Shown here: in pieces, positions 16,213 through 24,704 of the stretch
Numbering within the stretch: the stretch's first letter is position 1
Layout: the number at the start of each line of letters is the position of its first letter
Assembly (NCBI RefSeq): GCF_042610425.1
Contig: NZ_JBGJZM010000001.1
Location: forward strand, 1,426,001-1,490,000
Direction: 5' to 3'
Source: Ectobacillus sp042610425
Lineage (GTDB): Bacteria; Bacillota; Bacilli; Bacillales; Bacillaceae_G
Length of the DNA: 64,000 bases
Translations under genes and position numbers: made by a program
Notes under the pieces: model-generated
The model's database searches: none
What the model was told of the DNA's origin: nothing
The model's input: the letters and a program-made list of their open reading frames with translations, nothing else

Positions 16213-16596
16213 CTATTGCGCCTTCATCCCGCTGTTCAATTGTTCGATCGCTATCTTCACTTGTTGCACATTTTCTTCATCAAAATAAGATGCTAATTCT
16301 TCTTTTGAATTTATATATACTCGCTTGCGCTCTGTTAAGCTTGGATCTTTAAGCAAACAAGCAAGTGCAACAATCTCCTTAAAGTTTACGTCATTTTCCC
16401 CTATTCTAAAAACAGGATCTCCTGTGAATGGAGTGAAGTCATTTAATTGTTCTTCAAAAAAACGTACGTACAATACATGTAATGTTTTTTCAATTCCTTC
16501 GTATTCGTACGTAACTTCAGAACGATTAAAAAAATCTTCTGACGTATTCGGCAATGCCTTTTCTAGTTCATATCCTTTTATCTCTTTCAGGATCAT
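16213..16596 (-). CDS. unknown small soluble protein
   Basis: A 127-residue acidic protein (MILKEIKGYELEKALPNTSE..), not recognised. It has an alternating beta/helix look with no Cys cluster, signal or membrane segment; it ends in a helical tail. An AGAGGTGAAAGC site precedes the ATG. It is 45 bases upstream of ypuI on the same strand, so the two may share a transcript. The 224 bases to the divergent mprF hold the promoters of both and nothing else that I can identify. Confidence 0.65.
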   Translation of the reverse strand: MILKEIKGYELEKALPNTSEDFFNRSEVTYEYEGIEKTLHVLYVRFFEEQLNDFTPFTGDPVFRIGENDVNFKEIVALACLLKDPSLTERKRVYINSKEELASYFDEENVQQVKIAIEQLNSGMKAQ

Positions 16597-16820
16597 GCTT
16601 TCACCTCTATTCTATTTCATTACTTGTATCTTATCATAAAAAGTTTTTAATTTATGCAAATTTTTTCGAAATATACCGCATTCCATAAGGATTTTTACTT
16701 CTTTTCTAACTATCCTCGCTGCCTTATTCCTACATTATTACTATATTTACTAGCAATGGTTCTTTTTATTTTTCTCATGTTTTGTCATAATAAGAAGAGG
16801 CTTGAGGGAGGATTTGATTT

Positions 16821-19382
16821 ATGAACACATTCTTAAATAAATTACTTACAATTACAAAAATAATTGTTCCAATTGTTATATTAATTCTTGTATTTTTTGA
16901 AGCCAGGAAAGAACTGGCCCATCTTTCTATACGCCATGCTGTTGTTGTAATTAAACAAATACCAAACGGAGGATTTTTCCTAGCAGTTGCTGCTGGACTT
17001 CTCGCAGTATCAACCATGTTTTTTTACGATTTCTTTATGCTACGATCCGTACACGCTTCGGTCCCAATTAAGAAGGTCTTTCGCATTTCCTGGATTGCAA
17101 ACTCTTTTAATGGAGTTTTTGGATTTGGTGGTCTAATTGGTGCAGGTGTACGCAGTATGTTATATCGCCCTTATATTCAAGAACAAGGAAAACTGGTAAG
17201 AACGATAGCATGGATGACGACTGCCTTCATCATGGGTCTGTCATTCCTTTCTATTTTTGGCTTATTAGGGATCTTACATACTTCCTTTATCGCATTAGAA
17301 AAACCATGGATATGGCCTGCACTTATTGGGTTTGCGGCAATTGCGCCCATCTATATCATTGTCTCCAAATTAAATATTGGGAAAAACCCAAAGAAAACAA
17401 TTAATAAAAATCCTACGTTCCTCTATTCAATTGTATCTCTAATTGAATGGACAGCAGCCGGCATTGTAATCTACGTTATCCTTCGACTTCTTGGAGTTGA
17501 ACTTGACTTAAGTCAAGCATTGGGTATTTATGTTATTTCCGCTATTGTTGGTAGCTTGAGCCTTGTTCCAGGTGGACTCGGTTCCTTTGATTTAATCTTC
17601 CTTATGGGAATGAACGAATACGGGATTGCGGCAGAAACAACACTTTCTGCATTGCTCCTATATCGACTCGTTTATTACATTATTCCATTTGGGGTAGGCT
17701 TAACATTTGCAGCGTTTGAAATGACCGAAGTAGCCAAAAAACGGATTGGGAATCGCACAATATTAACAAACGCATTTGAAACGAGCAGCGTAATTGTCTC
17801 CTTACAACGCCAATTATTTTCTAAAATGGAGGCCTGGGCACTTGCATCTCTTTCCGTTCTTACTGGCCTAGCTGTCATTTTGTTTGTATTATTTCCTACC
17901 GCAGTTGAAAGAGTACACGTACTTCGTATTTATGTACCGAAGTACTTTATTCAAATGTCATTTGATCTTTCCTTATGTGTAGGTGTGTTACTGATTCTTC
18001 TTGCTAAGCCAATCTATGAACGAACAAAACAGGCATATAATATGACCGTTATCGTTCTGATTACTGGAATTATTTTTAATACGCTTAAAGGAATTGACAT
18101 CGAAGGATCCTTTCTACTACTCATCATCCTTATAATCTTTTACCTGCTTCGAAAACAATTTGTACATGAACAAATTTCCTTTTCATATATTGAGACTATC
18201 AAAGTAGGATTTTTCTTATTTATATTACTGTACACGTATCAATATTTTGGAGCATGGTTATGGGCACATCAACATGAGTTTCGTCCCCATTATGTTGTAC
18301 GGTCCAATATACAAGTAACAAGAAGTATGCTTATCACTGCTGGTCTCGTCCCACTTTTTCTTTATATTGCTACATTCTTTCACAATCGAAAGGGAACAAA
18401 AGTACCGGGACAACCCGCTTCCACTCCCATCTTGGAGCAATTTCTTCAAAATTACGGTGGCAATGTTTTAAGCCATCTTGGTTTTTTAGGAGATAAGCGT
18501 TTTTTCCTAAGTAGTGACGGGAAAGCACTTCTTCAATTTGCAGTAACAGGAAAACGTCTTGTCGTTCTCGGAGATCCGATTGGCGCTAGTTCGTCTTACG
18601 CAGTGGTGATAACAGAATTGTTAGATGAAGCTACACAGTTTGGATACGTTTGTATTTTCTATCAAGTAGAAGCAAAATGGCTAGGGATGTATCATGACTT
18701 CGGCTATAATTTTTTGAAACTTGGTGAGGAAGCCGAAGTAGATGTAACAACTTTTTCTTTAGAAGGGAAAAAACGATCCAGCTTGCGGGCTGTCTTTCAT
18801 AAATTTGAAAGAGAAGGATATATGTTCTCTGTAAATAAGCCTCTCCATTCAGAACAACTATTATCGCAGCTAAAGCAAATATCAGATAACTGGTTACATG
18901 GAAAAAAAGAAAAAGGCTTTTCTCTAGGCTATTTTGATAATGATTATTTAAACCGAAGTCCTATTGCAACTCTATCTAAAGGGGGAACAATAGTTGCTTT
19001 CGTAACTCTAGTACCAGACTATCAGCCCAACAAAATTTCGATTGATTTAATGCGATATTCACAAAATGCCCCCTCATCAGTAATGGATGTTATGTTTCTT
19101 CATTTGATTATGTGGGCAAAAACGAATGGCTATAAACAGTTAAATATGGGGATGGCTCCTCTTTCTAATGTCGGCGCCTCTCCTCACTCATTCTTTGCAG
19201 AACGCGTTGCAGCAACAATTTATAATAATATAAGGTATATGTATAGCTTTAGCGGATTGCGTCAGTTTAAAGAAAAGTACAAGCCAACTTGGAGAGGAAA
19301 ATATTTAGCCTATCGTAAAACGCGCTCTTTATTTGCCACGATGCTCGTTGTAACAAAGCTAATTGGAAAAGGAAAACAGTAA
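16821..19382 (+). CDS. mprF: phosphatidylglycerol lysyltransferase/flippase MprF
   Basis: An 853-residue integral membrane enzyme that attaches lysine (from Lys-tRNA) to phosphatidylglycerol and flips the product to the outer leaflet, reducing surface charge and giving resistance to cationic peptides and daptomycin. The N-terminal ~520 residues hold 13-14 hydrophobic segments, with the flippase signature near FGFGGLIGAGVRSMLYR and SLVPGGLGSFDLIFL. The C-terminal ~300 residues are the soluble DUF2156/GNAT-like catalytic domain (VTGKRLVVLGDPIGASSSY, NMGMAPLSNVG). ATG 16821 follows GAGGGAGG. Full family length; stands alone. Confidence 0.95.
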   Translation: MNTFLNKLLTITKIIVPIVILILVFFEARKELAHLSIRHAVVVIKQIPNGGFFLAVAAGLLAVSTMFFYDFFMLRSVHASVPIKKVFRISWIANSFNGVFGFGGLIGAGVRSMLYRPYIQEQGKLVRTIAWMTTAFIMGLSFLSIFGLLGILHTSFIALEKPWIWPALIGFAAIAPIYIIVSKLNIGKNPKKTINKNPTFLYSIVSLIEWTAAGIVIYVILRLLGVELDLSQALGIYVISAIVGSLSLVPGGLGSFDLIFLMGMNEYGIAAETTLSALLLYRLVYYIIPFGVGLTFAAFEMTEVAKKRIGNRTILTNAFETSSVIVSLQRQLFSKMEAWALASLSVLTGLAVILFVLFPTAVERVHVLRIYVPKYFIQMSFDLSLCVGVLLILLAKPIYERTKQAYNMTVIVLITGIIFNTLKGIDIEGSFLLLIILIIFYLLRKQFVHEQISFSYIETIKVGFFLFILLYTYQYFGAWLWAHQHEFRPHYVVRSNIQVTRSMLITAGLVPLFLYIATFFHNRKGTKVPGQPASTPILEQFLQNYGGNVLSHLGFLGDKRFFLSSDGKALLQFAVTGKRLVVLGDPIGASSSYAVVITELLDEATQFGYVCIFYQVEAKWLGMYHDFGYNFLKLGEEAEVDVTTFSLEGKKRSSLRAVFHKFEREGYMFSVNKPLHSEQLLSQLKQISDNWLHGKKEKGFSLGYFDNDYLNRSPIATLSKGGTIVAFVTLVPDYQPNKISIDLMRYSQNAPSSVMDVMFLHLIMWAKTNGYKQLNMGMAPLSNVGASPHSFFAERVAATIYNNIRYMYSFSGLRQFKEKYKPTWRGKYLAYRKTRSLFATMLVVTKLIGKGKQ

Positions 19383-19395
19383 AGCTATTCCTAGT

Positions 19396-19435
19396 AGTAG
19401 GCTACTAACAACCATGCGCCAAATGGTAGCCTACT
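19396..19435. repeat. inverted repeat after mprF
   Basis: AGTAGGCTAC (19396-19405) pairs with GTAGCCTACT (19426-19435). It has no T-run on either side, so it may be a weak transcription end or messenger-stabilising hairpin between the convergent mprF and the following gene. Confidence 0.45.
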
Positions 19436-19442
19436 CGCCCCC

Positions 19443-20204
19443 TTATCCTTTTGCAACTTTCACTACATACGATTTCAAATACGTTTTTCCATTTAAATAG
19501 AATGTTCCCATCAATTTATAGTTTCCCTCTTCTGGAAAAGTGACATCGAAGGTGATTTGTCTTCCTGGCTTATTCGATTGTGGTACTACCGAAATTAAAT
19601 GTGTCAGCTTTTCGTCTACAATTAATAATCGGGATACTTCACCACTTGGAGATATATTGGTGAGATCCTCCTCACTTTGAATCTGTATTGCAATTGACTC
19701 CTTACGATTTGCTTTCAACATACTAAATTGCAAGGATGCTGGATACGGACCAATATTTGATGTTAACAATGCATCCACCGTAAGCGGAGTCTGTTTGTCA
19801 TTCGCCGGTCCAATGACAAGCTCCTTCTTAGCTAGTTCTTGACGTGTTTCCTGATCTTTTATGTATAAAAACAAGGTCGTATTTTGTATGAAAACATGTT
19901 GAAACGTAAACGTACCGTTTCCGATATAGGTTGGTTTAACATCCTCACATTGTTTAAGCATGTTGTTCATAATACAAACGACAAATTTATTTTGTTCATT
20001 TTCTCCAATAGTACGGAGTGGTTCACCCTTTTCGTTTTGCAATGTAAATGATACGCTTCCTCTTTTTCCGTCTATTTGCCAAGAAACATTTGGTACCGCA
20101 TCCTTTTGTCCTGAGCTAAACAGTATACCGCTTTTACTTTGAATCACATACATAGCTAACAAAATTAGAAAAAAACAGGCAAGACCAATTTTACTAATTC
20201 GCAT
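19443..20204 (-). CDS. unknown exported beta-rich protein
   Basis: A 253-residue protein, not recognised. One hydrophobic N-terminal segment (IGLACFFLILLAMYVIQS) acts as a signal anchor. The rest looks like two beta-sandwich modules: about 45-130 (NVSWQIDGKRGSVSFTLQNE.., with a Cys pair CIMNNMLKQC) and about 145-250, ending in a repeated 'Y-K-L-M-G-T-F-Y-L-N-G' strand pattern. This resembles extracytoplasmic FixH/YtkA-like carriers only in general shape. AAGGAGGATAT precedes ATG 20204. A strong hairpin upstream separates it from the next genes. Confidence 0.65.
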   Translation of the reverse strand: MRISKIGLACFFLILLAMYVIQSKSGILFSSGQKDAVPNVSWQIDGKRGSVSFTLQNEKGEPLRTIGENEQNKFVVCIMNNMLKQCEDVKPTYIGNGTFTFQHVFIQNTTLFLYIKDQETRQELAKKELVIGPANDKQTPLTVDALLTSNIGPYPASLQFSMLKANRKESIAIQIQSEEDLTNISPSGEVSRLLIVDEKLTHLISVVPQSNKPGRQITFDVTFPEEGNYKLMGTFYLNGKTYLKSYVVKVAKG

Positions 20205-20255
20205 ATATCCTCCTTTCTTGAAGAAGTATCGTATTTGTATGTACATAGATATTCT

Positions 20256-20298
20256 CGCATAGAAAAAGGACTCCTGCTTAGAGTCCTTTTTCTATGCG
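20256..20298 (-). terminator. long perfect hairpin between unknown genes
   Basis: An 18-bp perfect stem (20256-20273 with 20281-20298) closes a seven-base loop; the stem contains A- and T-runs. It sits right after the stop of the 46-residue gene, which makes a terminator the most likely role. Confidence 0.75.
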
Positions 20299-20300
20299 AT

Positions 20301-20441
20301 TTATTTGTGTTCAACCGCCTCATATGCAACAAGTGCAATTCGTTTTCCAAGTCTTCCTTCGAATTCATCTTCTATTTGCTTTAGCTTGTCGTGTATATCG
20401 TCAGTTATATGAGCAATCGTGAATGGTTTTTTATTTTCCAT
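20301..20441 (-). CDS. unknown 46-residue protein
   Basis: A small reading frame MENKKPFTIAHITDDIHDKL.. ending ALVAYEAVEHK, mostly helical and highly charged. The gene is supported by an ATG with a modest GGGATGTG site, sensible composition, and a terminator directly at its stop. It lies 22 bases after the 64-residue gene upstream, suggesting a two-gene transcript. The function is not known; no membrane segment or metal motif is seen. Small size and neighbourhood fit a sporulation-type small protein, but that is only a guess. Confidence 0.55.
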   Translation of the reverse strand: MENKKPFTIAHITDDIHDKLKQIEDEFEGRLGKRIALVAYEAVEHK

Positions 20442-20463
20442 TATTTATCACATCCCATTTCTT

Positions 20464-20658
20464 TTATTTATCTTCACCAAAGATATCATTACCCATTAAT
20501 TCATCAAATGTTAAAACACCCAATGCTCCTGCCGAAACTTCACCAACCACACTCATCGTACTAGTGGGGCTAATTATAATTCGGGAGTTGTTTGGATAAG
20601 ATATCCTCTTTCCCCTTTGTTTTTTATCAACAAATTCTTTTTTACCTTCGTGATTCAT
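20464..20658 (-). CDS. unknown 64-residue protein
   Basis: MNHEGKKEFVDKKQRGKRIS.. with a central segment rich in Ser/Ile/Val (NSRIIISPTSTMSVVGEVSA) and an acidic end (MGNDIFGEDK). I do not recognise it. GGGAGATGAAG lies about 11 bases before the ATG. It is followed closely by the 46-residue gene. No signal peptide. The glycine/serine-rich core and lack of Cys would be compatible with a small spore or coat protein, without proof. Confidence 0.5.
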   Translation of the reverse strand: MNHEGKKEFVDKKQRGKRISYPNNSRIIISPTSTMSVVGEVSAGALGVLTFDELMGNDIFGEDK

Positions 20659-20849
20659 ATGCAGTTCTTCATCTCCCTTTCTTTACCTATTTGTACGTCA
20701 ACTAGGATTCCCAGATCTGGTTCTCCTCATTCTAGTTCTCCTGTACCGAATAAATATTTTACGGAAAAGGAGCAACTAGTATATAATGCAAGAAACAGAA
20801 TGATATAGTGAAACTCCCCAATATAGTGGGATAAAGAAGGAGGAGCAGA

Positions 20850-21560
20850 ATGAGTATACATATTGGAGCAAAAGAAGGAGAAATTGCTGAAACAATTCTT
20901 CTTCCTGGTGACCCACTTCGCGCAAAGTATATTGCTGAAACCTTTTTAGACGAACCAACGTGTTACAATGAAGTTCGTGGCATGTATGGTTTTACGGGTA
21001 CTTATAAGGGAAAACGAGTTTCCGTACAAGGAACCGGAATGGGTGTTCCTTCTATTTCTATTTATACGAATGAGCTCATTCAAAGTTACGGGGTGAAAAC
21101 CTTAATTCGTGTAGGTACATGCGGTGGTGTGCACAAGGATGTACACGTGCGTGATGTCATTTTAGCCATGACAGCATGCACGGATTCAAATATGAATCAT
21201 CTTACTTTTCCTGGTTTTGACTATGCTCCTTGCGCAAGTTTTTCATTACTAAAGGGTGCATATGATGCTGCACTAAATAGAAATCTGAACGTTCGCGTAG
21301 GAAATGTATTAACCGCAGACGTTTTCTACCGCGAAAGCATGGATATGGTGAAAAAACTTGGTGAGTATGGAGTTCTAGCTGTTGAAATGGAAACGACAGC
21401 TCTCTACACGATTGCTGCGAAGTATGGTGTCCAAGCTCTATCTGTATTAACAGTGAGTGATCATATTTTCACCGGTGAAGATACAACGGCGCAGGAAAGA
21501 CAAACTACATTTAACGATATGATTACCATTGCGCTTGACACTGCCATAATGGAGCACTAG
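20850..21560 (+). CDS. deoD: purine nucleoside phosphorylase DeoD
   Basis: A 236-residue cytoplasmic enzyme that splits purine (deoxy)ribonucleosides with phosphate to the base and (deoxy)ribose 1-phosphate, for nucleoside salvage. The hexameric DeoD-type features are present: IGAKEGEIAETILLPGDPLRAKYIAE at the N-terminus with the phosphate loop, GTGMGVPSISIY, RVGTCGGVHKDVHVRDV, the substrate loop VEMETTALY and the catalytic Asp in TVSDHIFTGE. AAGGAGGAGCAGA precedes the ATG. It is followed by its own terminator, so it is probably not co-transcribed with the kinase downstream. A TATAAT at 20782-20787 may be its -10 box. Confidence 0.96.
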   Translation: MSIHIGAKEGEIAETILLPGDPLRAKYIAETFLDEPTCYNEVRGMYGFTGTYKGKRVSVQGTGMGVPSISIYTNELIQSYGVKTLIRVGTCGGVHKDVHVRDVILAMTACTDSNMNHLTFPGFDYAPCASFSLLKGAYDAALNRNLNVRVGNVLTADVFYRESMDMVKKLGEYGVLAVEMETTALYTIAAKYGVQALSVLTVSDHIFTGEDTTAQERQTTFNDMITIALDTAIMEH

Positions 21561-21590
21561 AACAGGAGTAGCTTTACTCCTGTTTTCTTA
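21561..21590 (+). terminator. terminator after deoD
   Basis: AACAGGAGTA and TACTCCTGTT pair perfectly around a GCTT loop (21561-21584), followed by TTCTTA. The stem begins one base after the deoD stop codon. Confidence 0.85.
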
Positions 21591-21656
21591 CACATTCCTC
21601 TTTAAATTTCTTCTCAAAAGACATGTTTTTCACCGATGAAATACAAGTTTTGCATG

Positions 21657-21671
21657 CTTCTTTGTTATAAT
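21657..21671 (+). promoter_or_regulatory. extended -10 promoter before the orphan kinase
   Basis: TGTTATAAT at 21663-21671 is a perfect -10 with the TGn extension, about 60 bases before the kinase start. No good -35 box is visible, consistent with an extended -10 promoter. Confidence 0.45.
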
Positions 21672-21731
21672 AGAAGAACCATTTATATACAATGGTTCCT
21701 AATCACAAGATTTCTGTATAGAGGTGCACTC

Positions 21732-23540
21732 GTGACACGAAAAAGTATTGTATTTAAATTATTTATTTTAACTTTTGGTTTTTTTACTCTAACATTTGTT
21801 TTATTCTTTGTTGGACAATCTCTTTTTTTAGAAAAATTTTATATAAACCAAAAAGTAAATGGGGTCCAAAAAGCGTTCGAAACGTTTGTGGACGATTATT
21901 CAAAAAGTGATCAAAGCTTTGATACTGCCAAAAAACTAAAACAACAGTTTTTTGATCAAACGAATGCTCAGCTTATTCTGCTTGATCAAAATGGCGTTAT
22001 TCAGGATGAGCATAATTATTACATTGAGGTACACGATGAAAATAATACGAATGAATATCATATTGCATTAAACAACATTATGACCGGTCAAGAATACAGT
22101 AACTTTATGAAGCTTGCCATACAAAACAATGAAAGCATTTCTGTGCAGGGTATCCGCAAAAAAGATACAATTATTCCCATTACAATCAAATCCACTCACG
22201 GCACATGGACAAATGGAAACATAATTGGTGATTTAAAAGCTTATGGTATTAGTTCAAGTGAAGTGAAAGGAGATTCATCTTCTAATAACATACTCATTCA
22301 AATTAAGGGACAAGTAACAAAAATGAATATGCCCTCAAAAGCTGACTTACAAATCGCCAATAATATTGATACTCTTGTTCAAGGCGTGCAGCGTTGGGAA
22401 ATATCGGCGATTTTAGGAGAAATTGATCGCAACGCGTTAACAACTTATACCTTTAGCGATGAAAAAGGGAAAAATCAAATGTTCGTAAAGCCTATTCTCC
22501 AAAATAATACCATAACTGAATTTGCTTTTGCTATGACTTCCTTCCAACCTGTAAACGAGGCAATGATTGTGTTAAAGGATTACTATGTCTACGCTATGAT
22601 GATTGTGTTTCTTGTAATTATTTTGCTATCCTTTTACTACTCAAAAATCATTGCAAAGCCGCTTATTCGGGTAAATCGAGTCACAAAGCGTATGGCAAAT
22701 TTTGATTTCTCAGAGACCCTTCCCGTAACATCGAATGACGAAATTGGAAGCTTGTCGCAAAGTATTAATACGATGTCTGTTACATTGAAGGACCGAATCG
22801 AACAGCTACATGTTGCTAATGAAAAGCTGCAAAAAGATGTGGAAATGGAAAGACAGCTAGAACGAACAAGAAAAGACTTTATTTCTGGTGTTTCCCACGA
22901 ATTGAAAACACCATTAAGTGTAATCCGTAGCTTTGCGGAAGGAATTAAGGACGGCGTTAGCAACAATACAGATTACTATACAGATGTTATCTTAGAAGAA
23001 GTAGATAAAATGAACACGCTAATCGTTGAAATGCTAGAGTTAGCAAAGCTTGAATCAGGTACCTACAAGCTAGAGGTTCAATCATTTACAATTGATACCC
23101 TCATTCACCAAGTCTACACCAAGCTTCTTTTTAGCATCGAGGAAAAACAACTAGCTGTAACCATTAATGCCGAAACAGATTTAATAGTCGAGGCAAACCG
23201 TAATCGAATGGAGCAGGTCATTATCAATCTACTAAGCAATGCCATTCGGTATACTCCGGTAGGAAAAGCAATTACCATTTCAGCATTAAATCGAGAAGAT
23301 AACGTATATATTTCCATTAAAAATGATGGTTCGCCAATCCCTGAAGAAAACCTAAATAAGATTTGGGAACGATTTTATCGCTTAGATACATCACGGAGCC
23401 GCCACACAGGAGGTACAGGCCTTGGTTTATCTATTGTAAAAAATATTTTGGAGCTACATCACGTCCCGTATGGCGTACGCAATGAAAGTGATGGCGTATT
23501 GTTTTACTTTTCTTTGAAAAAAGGCAATAGAAACGAATAG
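21732..23540 (+). CDS. orphan sensor histidine kinase
   Basis: A 602-residue membrane kinase. Membrane segments near 9-28 and 286-304 flank a large extracytoplasmic sensor domain (about 29-285) of no recognised type. HAMP (305-360), HisKA with the phospho-His at 389 in FISGVSHELKTPL, and an HATPase domain (NRMEQVIINLLSNAIRY, GGTGLGLSIVKNI) follow. Start GTG 21732 has a GAGGTGCACTC site; 32 upstream in-frame codons cross the promoter. No response regulator lies beside it, upstream or downstream, so its partner must be encoded elsewhere. The kinase core resembles YclK-type kinases. Confidence 0.88.
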   Translation: MTRKSIVFKLFILTFGFFTLTFVLFFVGQSLFLEKFYINQKVNGVQKAFETFVDDYSKSDQSFDTAKKLKQQFFDQTNAQLILLDQNGVIQDEHNYYIEVHDENNTNEYHIALNNIMTGQEYSNFMKLAIQNNESISVQGIRKKDTIIPITIKSTHGTWTNGNIIGDLKAYGISSSEVKGDSSSNNILIQIKGQVTKMNMPSKADLQIANNIDTLVQGVQRWEISAILGEIDRNALTTYTFSDEKGKNQMFVKPILQNNTITEFAFAMTSFQPVNEAMIVLKDYYVYAMMIVFLVIILLSFYYSKIIAKPLIRVNRVTKRMANFDFSETLPVTSNDEIGSLSQSINTMSVTLKDRIEQLHVANEKLQKDVEMERQLERTRKDFISGVSHELKTPLSVIRSFAEGIKDGVSNNTDYYTDVILEEVDKMNTLIVEMLELAKLESGTYKLEVQSFTIDTLIHQVYTKLLFSIEEKQLAVTINAETDLIVEANRNRMEQVIINLLSNAIRYTPVGKAITISALNREDNVYISIKNDGSPIPEENLNKIWERFYRLDTSRSRHTGGTGLGLSIVKNILELHHVPYGVRNESDGVLFYFSLKKGNRNE

Positions 23541-23643
23541 TTTTCTTCATTTTCACGCAAAGTTCACATGAAGTACACACCGCCTCGCTATATTGAAAGT
23601 GTAAATTCTTTCCTTATGGATGGAAATGGAGGAGAGTGTTTCT

Positions 23644-24174
23644 ATGAAACAATTAGGACAACCTATTCAAAGTGAAAAACTATTGCAAGAAATGAAGCAT
23701 ATACTTCTTCAAACTTCTAAACGTGATGGGCTACTTTTTGCACTTGCAGTTAATTCTGGTTTAAAGGTCAGTGAAATTCTTCAATTAAAAATTGCTGATG
23801 TAATAGATGTAAACGGAAACGTTCGACACTCTATTCTATTTAATAACGATAAAACAAAAAAACAAAAGTGGTTCGCCGTCAATCATGAGCTAGAAGAAGC
23901 AATTCAGGCGTATATGTGTGAACGTAAAGGGATTCGACGAAATGAATATTTATTAAAATCGCAAAAGGGAAATGGACCAATTACGCGTCAACATGCTTGG
24001 TTTATACTGAATAAAGCTGCAAAAGAAGCTGGTCTAGATGGAATCAGCTCTCATACCCTTCGTAAAACATGGGGATATTGCGCTTATAAATCAGGCGTGG
24101 ATATCGCATTCTTGCAGCATTTCTTCGATCATAGTACCCCTTCCAAAACATTAAAGTACATCGGAATCGCTTAG
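23644..24174 (+). CDS. tyrosine-recombinase-fold protein, catalytic domain only
   Basis: A 176-residue protein containing only the catalytic domain of a phage integrase-type tyrosine recombinase, with no N-terminal core-binding domain (typical XerC/D or integrases have ~300 residues). The second-half catalytic set is intact: HTLRK (His137, Arg140), FFDHST (His163) and Tyr172 in TLKYIGIA. The first catalytic Arg, normally in a GLRxSE motif, is Lys41 here (SGLKVSEILQL). ATG 23644 follows GGAGGAGAG; an ATG eight codons upstream is also open. No att-like repeats or prophage genes are nearby, so a chromosomal housekeeping or degenerate role is likelier than mobility. Confidence 0.8.
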   Translation: MKQLGQPIQSEKLLQEMKHILLQTSKRDGLLFALAVNSGLKVSEILQLKIADVIDVNGNVRHSILFNNDKTKKQKWFAVNHELEEAIQAYMCERKGIRRNEYLLKSQKGNGPITRQHAWFILNKAAKEAGLDGISSHTLRKTWGYCAYKSGVDIAFLQHFFDHSTPSKTLKYIGIA

Positions 24175-24254
24175 TATGACATATTGGTGAAATATCCCCT
24201 ATCATATTACCTCTTTAGGGAAGTTATGATATGATACATAAGGGGGAATACACA

Positions 24255-24455
24255 ATGAGTATATCGAAATTAACGATTGAGTTACCAGATGATATTTTGG
24301 AAAAATTAATGCTATTGAAACAATGCTATAAAAAGAAAAATGGGAATACAATATCCGATACAACTCTCATACAATCACTTATAGCACGAGAGTTCATCCA
24401 AGAAATTTCGCCGTTTGATTTACATTTCTATCTTGAAGAAAAGGAACAGCATTAA
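24255..24455 (+). CDS. small ribbon-helix-helix-like protein
   Basis: A 66-residue protein (MSISKLTIELPDDILEKLML..) whose N-terminal strand followed by two helices, and the ISKLTIELPDDIL pattern, resemble ribbon-helix-helix DNA-binding domains such as antitoxin-type regulators. The match is weak. GGGGGAATACAC precedes ATG 24255. It has no toxin-like partner on the same strand; the nearest gene is the recombinase-like one, 80 bases before it. Its stop codon lies inside a palindrome shared with the convergent gene. Confidence 0.5.
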   Translation: MSISKLTIELPDDILEKLMLLKQCYKKKNGNTISDTTLIQSLIAREFIQEISPFDLHFYLEEKEQH

Positions 24456-24468
24456 TGCTGTTCCTTTT
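24439..24468. terminator. bidirectional terminator inside the convergent stop region
   Basis: A 15-bp perfect palindrome, AAAAGGAACAGCATT mirrored by AATGCTGTTCCTTTT, covers the stop codon of the small + gene and touches the stop of the minus gene. Confidence 0.85.
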
Positions 24469-24692
24469 CATTTGCTATTTTCTCTTTTTTTACGCAGTGG
24501 ACAAACAAGAAATGCCCCTTTTATTCCATCAATTTCAATCGTTCGTAAGAGATTAATAAGCCGTTTACGATCCTGAGGAGAATTTGTAAGGATGCCTCTT
24601 TTTATCAAAAAATCATTCAATTCAGTGAATGATACTCCTCTTTTCTCTGTCAACAAGTCTCTAATAGCAGCATACAAGCGATCTTCTTCCAT
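24468..24692 (-). CDS. unknown 74-residue protein
   Basis: A small basic helical protein (MEEDRLYAAIRDLLTEKRGV..; ending LRKKRENSK) with a winged-helix-like order of helices and a single Cys (FLVCPLRKK). I do not recognise it. GGGGGTAGGC precedes the ATG. It overlaps nothing and stands 12 bases after the DUF72 gene on the same strand, so both may be on one transcript. Confidence 0.5.
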   Translation of the reverse strand: MEEDRLYAAIRDLLTEKRGVSFTELNDFLIKRGILTNSPQDRKRLINLLRTIEIDGIKGAFLVCPLRKKRENSK

Positions 24693-24704
24693 GCCTACCC
24701 CCCA

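Noticed and set aside
23644..24174. Integrase marking a prophage or integrative element
   Set aside because: No phage or plasmid genes, att-like direct repeats, or tRNA gene lie nearby, and flanking genes look chromosomal.
24255..24692. Toxin-antitoxin pair
   Set aside because: The two small genes are convergent, not an operon, and neither resembles a known toxin.
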